Translations under genes and position numbers: made by a program
In this document: positions 21,227 to 27,721 of the stretch, in pieces
Numbering within the stretch: the stretch's first letter is position 1
How the letters are laid out: every line of letters starts with the position of its first letter
Source of the DNA: a virus
Virus record (IMG/VR): IMGVR_UViG_3300028228_000199
Span: 1-27,721 of that record
DNA: 27,721 nucleotides
Reading direction: 5' to 3' (one strand)
The notes under the pieces: generated by a model
Database searches by the model: none
Told to the model about the DNA's origin: nothing
The model's input: the letters and a program-made list of their open reading frames with translations, nothing else

Positions 21227-21842
21227 CGTAACAAGACAGATTTTATCATGGCTAATTGCATCCCTTCTAATGCTAGGGGTGTTCATGGCTTGCAACGCTC
21301 AATGTATTACAGATATCGTTCCGTTTCCGCAGGCAATGTATAGTCAATGCTTTGAAGACTCGCTACAGGTGACTGATTTATACGACGTAGACTGCCCTGC
21401 ATGGTATAACGGAGGTTGCTATGTATACGAGTTCTACTCAAATGGTATTGACCCAGTGATATTCGTTGTCGATTCAGAGTTAGAATACTACTCCTGTCCT
21501 GACTGCGAAGTATGGGCACACGCATTTATAACAGATGGATGCCAAGGCGAAATGCTTTGGGGTACAACAGGCTCTTGCCCGACTAGCCCTTTGGTTTATG
21601 TCATTGGAGACAGTTCACCAAGTCAAGATTGGACGCTAGGAATCCAATTACCTGAAGGAATCTTCTACTTCCATATTGGAAACGTAGGGGCGGGAGTAGT
21701 TCAACACGAAGTACTAGGTTGTTATGACCTTATGATAGGGACGTTTGGATTATTAGACTTAGGAATTTATAGGTACAACCCATTGGTTTCTAATAGAAAT
21801 GAGTATCTTTACAATGTATTAGGACAAAGAATAAACAGATGA
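21213..21842 (+). CDS. secreted cysteine-rich protein with T9SS-like C-terminal motif
   Basis: 209 residues from the ATG in the repeat. N-terminal signal peptide: n-region MNRPDVTRQ, h-region ILSWLIASLLMLGVFMA, then a Cys-Asn-Ala-Gln site near residue 27. A lipobox is weak. About a dozen Cys lie in the mature part (for example DCPAWYNGGC and SCPDCEVW), pointing to disulfides outside the cytoplasm. The C-terminus ends NEYLYNVLGQRINR, close to the YNxLGQxV motif of type IX secretion sorting domains of Bacteroidetes. A signal-bearing, host-like protein in an early phage operon is unusual. It might act at the cell surface, for example against superinfection. Function unknown. Confidence 0.62.
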   Translation: MNRPDVTRQILSWLIASLLMLGVFMACNAQCITDIVPFPQAMYSQCFEDSLQVTDLYDVDCPAWYNGGCYVYEFYSNGIDPVIFVVDSELEYYSCPDCEVWAHAFITDGCQGEMLWGTTGSCPTSPLVYVIGDSSPSQDWTLGIQLPEGIFYFHIGNVGAGVVQHEVLGCYDLMIGTFGLLDLGIYRYNPLVSNRNEYLYNVLGQRINR

Positions 21843-22363
21843 AAGAACTAAAAAAATCACAAGACGCTATCTACCCAGCTACAGATGTGGTAGTAAATCA
21901 AGACCCACAAAGGGTTATTATAACTGTAACGAAACACCTTCACCGAGGGGAAACAATAATTCACAAGACTAACTTCACCCTAGAAGAGTTTGAAGAGATA
22001 GCAAGAGGAGTAATAGAAGGCCTAGAGGCTAAGAGAGCATCAGAAGAGAAGCTAGAGAAGCTGAAGATAGAAACAAATGCAGACTATAAGGTGTATAACA
22101 GAACCTTCAACGAAGAGATGGATAAGAAGATACAGGTAGTAGGTCTTCCTTATATCCCTTATGAGCAATTAGTAGTGTCTGGAATAGGAACAAAGGGCTG
22201 GTTCTTGGGTTACTATGATGATGAGTACATGAGAGTAGAAACAACAGCAGGAGTAGTCTTCTTTGATATAGAAGACACTACAGTTCTATCAGTAAGAAAG
22301 AGCGGTAAGAACTACAACGCTCCATGTAAAGTAAGTGAGAAGACATTTGACGAAATAAGATAA
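21839..22363 (+). CDS. hypothetical protein, helical then beta
   Basis: 174 residues. An N-terminal beta domain (VVVNQDPQRVIITVTKHLHRG) leads to a long helix rich in Glu and Lys (about 48-80), then a C-terminal beta part (KGWFLGYYDDEYMRVETTAG, VVFFDIEDTTVLSVRKSG). It is coupled by ATGA to the secreted protein gene. Not recognised; a structural or DNA-binding role cannot be separated. Last gene before the terminase block. Confidence 0.58.
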   Translation: MKELKKSQDAIYPATDVVVNQDPQRVIITVTKHLHRGETIIHKTNFTLEEFEEIARGVIEGLEAKRASEEKLEKLKIETNADYKVYNRTFNEEMDKKIQVVGLPYIPYEQLVVSGIGTKGWFLGYYDDEYMRVETTAGVVFFDIEDTTVLSVRKSGKNYNAPCKVSEKTFDEIR

Positions 22364-22379
22364 ACCAAAACTACCTACC

Positions 22380-22395
22380 AACTAAGACTTTAGTT
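22380..22395 (+). other. small hairpin before the terminase block
   Basis: AACTAA (22380-22385) and TTAGTT (22390-22395) form a 6-bp AT-rich stem with loop GACT in the 61-base gap before the small terminase gene. No T tract follows. It may be a weak regulatory or pac-associated structure, or chance. Confidence 0.25.
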
Positions 22396-22424
22396 AACAA
22401 ATTTAATACTGATTCAAAATCAAC

Positions 22425-22706
22425 ATGGACGGCAGGGTAAACAATAGAGGCACGAAAGGCAATAAAGGAGGCAGACCTCCTAAAGCAGATGAGCAAGAAA
22501 TCATTGATAGGCTAAGTCCATTAGAAGATGAGTTCATAGGAGCAATGCAGAGAGGCTTAGAACAGACCCAAGGGTGGGCTGTTAAGATATTTGCAGAGTA
22601 TTACTGGGGTAAGCCTAAAGAAAGGTTAGAAGTAACCTCAGAGGAAGGGGTTAAAAACATTACCTTCACAGTAGTTAAAACAAACAAAGATGAAGTACAG
22701 GATTAA
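22425..22706 (+). CDS. terminase small subunit-like protein
   Basis: 93 residues. A basic start (NNRGTKGNKGGRPPKADE) resembles the K/G-rich opening of many phage small terminase and DNA-binding proteins, followed by a helix-turn-helix-like helical part (LSPLEDEFIGAMQRGLEQTQ, WAVKIFAEYYWGKPKERL). The C-terminal strand (EGVKNITFTVVKTN) is typical in Bacteroidetes phages. The small subunit recognises the packaging site. Its gene lies 263 bases before the large terminase with one small gene between. Assignment by layout and neighbourhood. Confidence 0.68.
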   Translation: MDGRVNNRGTKGNKGGRPPKADEQEIIDRLSPLEDEFIGAMQRGLEQTQGWAVKIFAEYYWGKPKERLEVTSEEGVKNITFTVVKTNKDEVQD

Positions 22707-22968
22707 ACAAACGAGTAAGAATTGCTTCCTAGTTCAAGGCAGCTTAGAAGACTTTGGTAACAACCCCGTGTCTTGGTGGTTTGCAATAGACATAGATGGA
22801 GAAGCCTTTCAACCTTATAGAGACAAGTATTACTTTGAGAATAGGAGTAACTATAACTTTGACTTATATAGACACAACCGTTTAGAAGCTACCTTCATTA
22901 GCCTAGCCTCTGCCAAAGCATTTGTTAAGGAGTGTAAGATAACCTATCCTAAATATCATAAGGCGTAA
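22690..22968 (+). CDS. hypothetical protein between the terminase genes
   Basis: 92 residues, aromatic-rich alpha/beta (FLVQGSLEDFGNNPVSWWFA, YRDKYYFENRSNYNFDLYR). Overlaps the small terminase gene by 17 bases and abuts the GTG of the large terminase. No motif for nuclease or DNA binding seen. It could be a packaging accessory protein judging only by position. Confidence 0.55.
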   Translation: MKYRIKQTSKNCFLVQGSLEDFGNNPVSWWFAIDIDGEAFQPYRDKYYFENRSNYNFDLYRHNRLEATFISLASAKAFVKECKITYPKYHKA

Positions 22969-24123
22969 GTGAACGTTAAGACGACTGACATATTCCTACA
23001 GAACTTAGAGGCTACTGAAGACATAGTAATTAATCAAGGTGGTTCAAGGAGTAGTAAAACCTATTCGTTAGTTCAGATGATAGCCTTGTCCTATTGCTTT
23101 GAGCACACGGGTAAGGTTATTTCTATTGTCAGAAAGACCCTACCTTCATTGAAGCAAACAGTCATAAGAGACTTCTTAGAGATACTCAACGCTCATGGCT
23201 TATATGACCAGAGGAAACATAACAAGTCAGATAGTACTTACACCCTCAATGGTAATCTAATTGAGTTCCTTTCGTTAGACCAACCTCAAAAGAAAAGAGG
23301 AGCAAAGAGAGACCTGCTTTATATCAATGAGGCGAATGAACTAAACTGGGACGACTTCTACCAGTTGTACATGAGAACCACAGGACAGATATACATTGAC
23401 TTCAACCCATCGGAGGAGTTCTGGATTCATACTAAGGTTCACAAGCTAAAGGGTAAGACTACGCGCTGGATAAGGTCTACCTATAAAGACAACCCATTCT
23501 TAGAGCAATCCATTGTAGATGCTATTGTATCTCTCAGAGACATAGACGAGCAGCTATGGAGGGTATACGGTTTAGGAGAGTTAGGAGTACCTAAAGAGGT
23601 GGTGTTCCCTAGATGGTCAGAGGCAGAGATTCCAGAGGATGCAGAGTACTTAGGTTATGGTATGGACTTTGGTTACTCCAATGACCCTAGCACAGTGATA
23701 GACCTATACCTTTTAGATGGGTGTATCTACTTAGATGAGATAATCTACAGAACAGGGTTAACCAATCCAGAACTATACAACCTCCTCAAAGAAACACACC
23801 TACTAAGTAACGGAGTTGCAGATAGTGCAGAGCCTAAGAGTATAAAGGAACTAACGAATAGAGGTCTAAGAGTAGTTAAGTGTGATAAGGGTAAGGACTC
23901 AATCGCTTACGGTATAGAGATTATCAAGAGACACAAGATATTCATCACTCCTAGAAGTGTTAACCTAATCAAAGAGGCAAAGAACTATAAGTACAAGGTA
24001 GACAGGAACGGAGATATAACTAATGTACCTATAGACGCTTTTAACCATGCTTGGGACGCAGTGAGATATGTAGCAACCAAGAGAATAAGCAGACCTAACT
24101 ACGGACAATACGGAATAAGATGA
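22969..24123 (+). CDS. terminase large subunit, PBSX (XtmB) type
   Basis: 384 residues, GTG start directly after the previous stop. ATPase: Walker A GGSRSSKT at 24-31, Walker B LLYINEAN at 116-123 with the catalytic Glu, and a coupling strand IYIDFNPSEEFW (141-152). RNase H-like nuclease: GMDFGYSNDPST (Asp233), VADSAEPKSIKEL (Asp285) and IDAFNHAWDAVRY (Asp363), the acidic triad that cuts concatemers. It powers DNA packaging through the portal. All motifs are intact. The stop overlaps the tail chaperone start (ATGA). Confidence 0.92.
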   Translation: MNVKTTDIFLQNLEATEDIVINQGGSRSSKTYSLVQMIALSYCFEHTGKVISIVRKTLPSLKQTVIRDFLEILNAHGLYDQRKHNKSDSTYTLNGNLIEFLSLDQPQKKRGAKRDLLYINEANELNWDDFYQLYMRTTGQIYIDFNPSEEFWIHTKVHKLKGKTTRWIRSTYKDNPFLEQSIVDAIVSLRDIDEQLWRVYGLGELGVPKEVVFPRWSEAEIPEDAEYLGYGMDFGYSNDPSTVIDLYLLDGCIYLDEIIYRTGLTNPELYNLLKETHLLSNGVADSAEPKSIKELTNRGLRVVKCDKGKDSIAYGIEIIKRHKIFITPRSVNLIKEAKNYKYKVDRNGDITNVPIDAFNHAWDAVRYVATKRISRPNYGQYGIR

Positions 24124-24665
24124 AGATAATACTACCAGCAGACTTTCAGGATATAAGCCTAGACCAGTACCAGCAATGGCATAAAGGACTAGATAAGTTT
24201 AAGGGTATAGCATTGTTCACAGATGTAGACCTAAGGAAGGCATCAGTGACAGCTATAGACAAAGCTCATGAACATCTATCTGAGTTAATGCAAGATGAAG
24301 ACCCTCGTTTCTTTAAAGTTGTAAAGCATAAAGACATTGACTACGGCTTCATAAATGACTGGGACAAGTTAACGGGTGGAGAGTGGATAGACATAGAGAA
24401 CTATTCCAAGGACTTAGTATCTAACGCTCATAAGATAATGTCAATCCTTTACAGACCCATAGAGCGACTTTATTTAGATAAGTATAGTATAGTGCCATAC
24501 GAAGGTACGAACGATGATTTAAAGGATGTTCCTGCAAGTTGGTTCTTAGGGGCTATGGTTTTTTTTTGCGAGAGCGAGACGGAATATTTGAACAATATTC
24601 AGCAGTCTTTAATGGAAATAGCACAGCAGATGATTTCACCGAAAGATGGGGCTGGTACAGTTTGA
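24120..24665 (+). CDS. tail assembly chaperone, upstream frame (G-like)
   Basis: 181 residues, acidic, mixed helix. Typical parts include the start MKIILPADFQDISLDQYQQW, then DYGFINDWDKLTGGEW, IMSILYRPI and VPASWFLGAMVFFCESETEYL, the layout of the Bacteroidetes phage counterparts of lambda G. It carries a T9 run at 24559-24567, from which ribosomes can slip -1. The ending MISPKDGAGTV occurs in the zero frame. In lambda this chaperone coats the tape measure until the tube assembles around it. It overlaps the terminase stop by ATGA and a second frame by 127 bases. Confidence 0.72.
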   Translation: MKIILPADFQDISLDQYQQWHKGLDKFKGIALFTDVDLRKASVTAIDKAHEHLSELMQDEDPRFFKVVKHKDIDYGFINDWDKLTGGEWIDIENYSKDLVSNAHKIMSILYRPIERLYLDKYSIVPYEGTNDDLKDVPASWFLGAMVFFCESETEYLNNIQQSLMEIAQQMISPKDGAGTV

Positions 24666-24790
24666 TTCTTACATTGGCTGGAGAGGACATTCTAAAGATG
24701 AATGATATAACGAAACTACCTATCAAGCAAATCTTCACTCACTTAGCCTACTCAATGGATAAGAAAGGAACTGAGCAGTCGGACTTGTAG
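24120..24790 (+). CDS. tail assembly chaperone, -1 frameshift product (GT-like)
   Basis: The same start as the G-like protein, then a shift at T TTT TTT (24560-24566) into the -1 frame, giving FLRERDGIFEQYSAVFNG, then ERWGWYSLILTLAGEDIL and a Leu/Ile-rich end to TAG at 24788-24790. This is a total of about 223 residues. The -1 frame has no ATG of its own until late and the segment RWGWYSLILTLAGEDIL has the T-domain look. Lambda GT works the same way, the T domain holding the tape measure and tube. The exact shift point is not proven, because the frames overlap for 127 bases. If the run had ten T the two would be one gene. Confidence 0.6.
24559..24567 (+). promoter_or_regulatory. T9 slippery run in the tail chaperone gene
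   Basis: Codons in the upstream frame are GTT TTT TTT TGC, so the site is T TTT TTT, a strong -1 slip site. Transcriptional slippage on the T9 run is an equally reasonable mechanism. Frame change between tail chaperone genes is conserved in tailed phages. Confidence 0.65.
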
Positions 24791-24814
24791 AATCAAATAA
24801 ATAGTTTACCTTTA
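24785..24814 (+). promoter_or_regulatory. promoter for the gene at 24828
   Basis: TTG (24785-24787), 19 bases, TACCTTTA (24807-24814), one base off the Bacteroidetes -7 consensus. It lies 14 bases before the ATG at 24828 and partly overlaps the end of the chaperone frame. It gives this insert its own transcription. Confidence 0.55.
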
Positions 24815-24827
24815 CAAAAACAACGCT

Positions 24828-25487
24828 ATGAAACCAATGCTAGAATGGTACGAAGAACTTAACCAGCCCTATCGGATACTGGCAATCCACAACTATGATA
24901 AACACTTTAGTTATTGCAATGAGGCAGGCAGTCTAGCCGAGGCTTTATCGGGAGGATTTAGCTGGACGGATAGCCCAGAGAGGTTTGAATATTGGAATAA
25001 CCTTTACGATGAGTTGTCGAAGCCAACACCCAACCCCATGACACCACTAGAAGAAACAATACTAGCCAAGGCGCGAGAAGTAGTAATGCTTCCGCACATT
25101 GTTGGCGAATTGATGGATAAAAACAGCACGGGAAAAGTAGAAATACCTTTTCAGATTGAAGATTGTGGCCCGCTAGAACACCCCGTCTCTGATCACGTTA
25201 TTTTCGACGTTGACCAAATGAAGTTCACGCATATTAAATACTTTTTATGGTCTGAAGAAACGGGAGAAGTAGAAGAAATCACATTCGAAATTCCTGAGAT
25301 GGTTGAAGAACCGCCGCAACAATTATCACACATCGACGAACTAATCGAAAAATGGGAGTGCGAAGTTGTTTCGTACAGACAAGCCTCGCGTTCCGAACGT
25401 TTAACCGCCGAAGTGCGAAGTGAATCAGCCACATTAAGAACACTATGCTCGATATTTGTACGAGATTTAAACCAACTGAAAGGATGA
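24828..25487 (+). CDS. hypothetical cargo protein of unlike composition
   Basis: 219 residues. The first 60 match the 10088 product (W-Y-x2-L, SLAEALSGGFSWTDSPERFEYW), so the same domain occurs twice. The rest (about 65-219) is acidic, with EIPFQIEDCGPLEHPVSDHV and a helical end (SRSERLTAEVRSESATLR). Codon use differs from the neighbours: Arg is often CGN instead of AGA/AGG, and TCG, GCG and CCG are frequent. It has its own promoter and is followed by a terminator, lying between tail genes. All this suggests a transferred accessory gene. Function unknown. Confidence 0.62.
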   Translation: MKPMLEWYEELNQPYRILAIHNYDKHFSYCNEAGSLAEALSGGFSWTDSPERFEYWNNLYDELSKPTPNPMTPLEETILAKAREVVMLPHIVGELMDKNSTGKVEIPFQIEDCGPLEHPVSDHVIFDVDQMKFTHIKYFLWSEETGEVEEITFEIPEMVEEPPQQLSHIDELIEKWECEVVSYRQASRSERLTAEVRSESATLRTLCSIFVRDLNQLKG

Positions 25488-25525
25488 AAACACCAACCTT
25501 TGGCGACACTCCACTACCCAAGTAA
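25484..25525 (+). CDS. possible 13-residue peptide
   Basis: ATG at 25484 overlaps the preceding stop as ATGA and runs to TAA at 25523-25525, encoding MKTPTFGDTPLPK. The overlap is like that of real genes here, but the length is minimal. Confidence 0.2.
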   Translation: MKTPTFGDTPLPK

Positions 25526-25562
25526 GAATCCAGACAGGAATTGATTAACGAAATAACCCAAC

Positions 25563-25583
25563 GCCCTTCGGGGGCTTTAATTT
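25563..25583 (+). terminator. UUCG-type terminator after the cargo gene
   Basis: GCCC (25563-25566) and GGGC (25572-25575) around TTCGG, followed by TTTAATTT. It ends transcripts of the 24828 gene before the tail gene. Confidence 0.7.
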
Positions 25584-25591
25584 GCCGTTTA

Positions 25592-25602
25592 TTACGTATC
25601 TT
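25592..25602 (+). promoter_or_regulatory. shared 11-mer TTACGTATCTT, copy 2
   Basis: Same 11 bases as at 14205-14215, 7 bases after a TTTG at 25581-25584 and 26 bases before the ATG of the long tail gene, directly after a terminator. Position suits a phage promoter. Confidence 0.4.
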
Positions 25603-25628
25603 TCGTTCTACCTAGTAGAGACATAGAT

Positions 25629-27560
25629 ATGATTAGCTTTAATAATATAGTTGACACATTCCAGACCTTTGTAGACAACCACTTCTTCCTAAAGACATTT
25701 GGGTATGGCAGTCAAGAGGATGTAGACCAAGAGAAGAACACAGACTTCCCACTGCTCCACTTAGTATACACTCAAGGGAGTTACCAAGATGGGATTAAGA
25801 ACTACTCTCTAGATATTTATATCCTAGACCTTCCAAATGATAAGGAGGATAAGGTATCATTCCAGAAGGAAGCAATCTCAGACAGTGAGAAATGTGCTGA
25901 GGATATAATCAATGATATTACAAACGGGTTTAACATCTTCACTTGGGCAGCAGGTACAACTGTTCAATCTGCTTCAATCACACCATTAGAGGAAGAGACT
26001 AAGAACACCCTTGCGGGAGTATTGTTGAGCATCAGTATAAACGTTCCTTACACTTATGATGCTTGTGAGTTACCTCTCATACCTGTTACTCCTTCAACTC
26101 CTAGTGATTGCTTACCAGCAACCTATGTAAACGGAGATAGTTCATTCACAATAGAGATAGTTTCTGGTGCTACTTACACTGCTCCTAATATTACAGTTAC
26201 CCAAGCAGACGGCTCAACGAGTTCTATAGTTCCTAACGTAAACTTCACTTGTGCTTTTCCAGTATTGCAGGCTATTAACAGTAACGGAGATGTATTAGAG
26301 GATATAACCTCGTACCCAGCAGGCGGGGAAATAGATATTGCTGATACTCCTATAACCAATTCAGACGGCTCGTTCAATGTAGACGCTCCTAGTGGTGTTG
26401 AATACACTGCGCCAGACATAAATCTAACACAAGTAAACGGTACAGCAGCAGACGCTCCTTCATTGCAAGATATTGTATGCGCTTGGTCTGCTATTAGAAT
26501 CAACTCTTCAGGGGGGATAACGCTTGCAACTGTATCTTCTTTTCCTGCTGGTGCTATTTACACATTAGCTGACCAGACGGTAAAGATTGCCAATTCTAAC
26601 GGTACAGCTATAGAAGTAGGCATCAACTACGCCAATGACACAGATGTACTAGTGTCAGACAGCACCCTTGAAGATTCAGCAGGAACTATTCTAACGCTTC
26701 CAACGGTACGGCAGATAATCATTCCTAATACGGTGGTTACTTCTGCCAGTGTTACGGGTACATTAATGACAATCAACGTGCCAAGTGCAAGCACTCCAAG
26801 TGGGATATGTTATCAAAACACCTCTCCACTGTTTAACGTGTCTTATACAACAGGAGATTCACAGAGTGCATACGAGGCGGGGGCTTATAATAGAACACCT
26901 CCTACGCATCCTGAGTTTGCCGCTGAATTAAACTACTTAGCAGACCAAGCAGATATAAGGGTAACACCAGCAACGGGAACAAGTGGAACTGACTTAGTAA
27001 GTCCTACCATTTTGAAGTATAACAACGCCTTTGGGAACAAGTTAAGGTTTACAGATACAGATGGCAACGGCTCTGACGCTACGGTAGGTTCAAACATTTG
27101 GGCACACGTAGATTGGAACGCTCATTCCTTCACTGGTGCAACAGATAACTATGTAATAGACCACTTGACTGGTTACGGTTATTCTGTGACATACCTATTG
27201 GATGGGGCGAAGTACAATATGACTACAGCAAACGGTCAGACTTGGGCTTTATGGATTGCTTATATTGCAGGGCTTACTTATTTAGGGTACAGTGATTGGA
27301 TTCCTTTGGATGGTTCTGACATGAGAAGCGCACATGGGCCTAAGTGTATGCCCCAAATGGTTTGGGCTAACGACTTCTTCAATTTTGAAAGGTCAGACAA
27401 TCGAGGTTCATTTTTTACAGGAGAAAACTGCTCTTCAACTTTGTACTATAACATCAATGATTCTGGTAACAACGATATGCTCTTAGAAACTAGTAAGTCC
27501 ACAAGTTCAAGCTTTCAAGATGTTATTGTAAATGTGTTCATTAAACGTAAGCACTACTAA
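25629..27560 (+). CDS. tail protein: terminator-like N-terminus, repeats, adhesin-like C-terminus
   Basis: 643 residues in three parts. Residues 1 to about 145 (FQTFVDNHFFLKTFGYGSQE, DFPLLHLVYTQGSY, LDIYILDLPNDKED, LLSISINVPYTYDACE) resemble tail terminator/completion proteins of Bacteroidetes phages. From about 160 to 350 three beta repeats follow: SFTIEIVSGATYTAPNITVT, SFNVDAPSGVEYTAPDINLT and a more diverged TAIEVGINYANDTDVLVSD. The C-terminal 200 residues contain WALWIAYIAGLTYLGYSDWI and end VIVNVFIKRKHY, recalling the C-type lectin-like DUF1566/Lcl fold. It could both cap the tail and bear a receptor- or sugar-binding domain. It begins after a terminator and the 11-mer motif. Confidence 0.65.
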   Translation: MISFNNIVDTFQTFVDNHFFLKTFGYGSQEDVDQEKNTDFPLLHLVYTQGSYQDGIKNYSLDIYILDLPNDKEDKVSFQKEAISDSEKCAEDIINDITNGFNIFTWAAGTTVQSASITPLEEETKNTLAGVLLSISINVPYTYDACELPLIPVTPSTPSDCLPATYVNGDSSFTIEIVSGATYTAPNITVTQADGSTSSIVPNVNFTCAFPVLQAINSNGDVLEDITSYPAGGEIDIADTPITNSDGSFNVDAPSGVEYTAPDINLTQVNGTAADAPSLQDIVCAWSAIRINSSGGITLATVSSFPAGAIYTLADQTVKIANSNGTAIEVGINYANDTDVLVSDSTLEDSAGTILTLPTVRQIIIPNTVVTSASVTGTLMTINVPSASTPSGICYQNTSPLFNVSYTTGDSQSAYEAGAYNRTPPTHPEFAAELNYLADQADIRVTPATGTSGTDLVSPTILKYNNAFGNKLRFTDTDGNGSDATVGSNIWAHVDWNAHSFTGATDNYVIDHLTGYGYSVTYLLDGAKYNMTTANGQTWALWIAYIAGLTYLGYSDWIPLDGSDMRSAHGPKCMPQMVWANDFFNFERSDNRGSFFTGENCSSTLYYNINDSGNNDMLLETSKSTSSSFQDVIVNVFIKRKHY

Positions 27561-27561
27561 G

Positions 27562-27721
27562 ATGAGAATGAACATAAATTTTAACATCAAAGAGTTTGAG
27601 CAAAAAGTAACCAAGGCGCAACGTTGGGGGTTGCTTGATAAGAAGGAATTGAGAAAAGTACACCGTAAAGTGTCGCAGACTTATGTTTCGGCTTTACGTG
27701 CAAAAATAGGAAGTGCGAACC
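27562..27721 (+). CDS. gp10-like virion morphogenesis protein, 3'-truncated
   Basis: ATG at 27562, one base after the previous stop, open to the window end: MRMNINFNIKEFEQKVTKAQ, then WGLLDKKELRKVHRKVSQ and a basic, helical continuation. A start of this kind (short strand, then Lys/Arg-rich helices) is typical of HK97 gp10-like tail completion proteins. Only 53 residues are visible, so the call is tentative. Confidence 0.5.
   Translation, partial: MRMNINFNIKEFEQKVTKAQRWGLLDKKELRKVHRKVSQTYVSALRAKIGSAN

Noticed and set aside
25629-27560. Diversity-generating retroelement target, as the C-terminus looks C-type lectin-like
   Set aside because: No reverse transcriptase gene or template repeat is present in the window.
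1-27721. CRISPR array, tRNA genes, insertion sequences, integrase or attachment site
   Set aside because: No regularly spaced repeats, tRNA-like cloverleaf, transposase or integrase was recognised on either strand.

Overview
The window is part of the genome of a tailed double-stranded DNA phage, most likely a siphovirus of a Bacteroidetes (probably flavobacterial) host. The siphovirus call rests on a 629-residue tape measure, a tail tube-like protein, a tail-terminator domain, a PBSX-type large terminase, an XkdF-type prohead protease and a capsid protein of the HK97-like type. The host call rests on promoters of the Bacteroidetes form (TTTG or TTG, about 20 bases, then TAnnTTTG), gene starts that mostly lack Shine-Dalgarno sequences and follow A-rich leaders, AT-rich composition, and protein families typical of Bacteroidetes phages. 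No integrase, repressor, DNA polymerase or primase is visible, so lifestyle and full replication mode cannot be judged.

Layout. 1-9.8 kb holds late structural genes, all on +: a tail protein end, a tiny membrane peptide, tape measure, prohead protease, membrane-anchored protein, scaffold-like protein, major capsid, tail tube-like protein, a small structural protein, portal and head-tail connector. Three small minus-strand genes interrupt this block, each with its own Bacteroidetes-type promoter (moron-like cargo). A strong hairpin terminator follows at 9.9 kb. 10.0-12.2 kb is a lysis-containing block (M15 peptidase endolysin, 3TM-type holin) with an exonuclease and small unknowns, closed by a terminator at 12.3 kb. 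12.3-22.4 kb is the early/replication block, opening with a promoter: small unknowns, an ssDNA-binding-like protein, a DnaA domain IV protein, a structured RNA/attenuator, a winged-helix protein, a broken adenine methylase, a DnaB-like helicase, NinG, a sigma-like factor, YopX and many short overlapping genes, ending with a secreted cysteine-rich protein. 22.4-27.7 kb starts packaging and tail: small and large terminase, tail assembly chaperones with a T9 slippery run, a compositionally odd cargo gene, a long tail protein fusing a terminator-like N-terminus to an adhesin-like C-terminus, and the start of a gp10-like gene.

What stands out. Five genes read correctly only if the frame changes, mostly at short homopolymers: tail tube (T6, a perfect U UUU UUA site with an upstream GGAGG), portal (G5), methylase (T5 and T3), a gene at 17.3 kb (A4) and the tail chaperones (T9). 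The last is expected biology. The others are either recoding, real mutations or sequencing errors, and the sequence alone cannot decide. The most unusual non-coding element is at 14.2-14.3 kb: a terminator hairpin whose 8-base loop is a perfect complement of an upstream Shine-Dalgarno-like sequence, placed directly before a gene start. If the phage map is circular, tail genes come before head genes, the reverse of the usual order.
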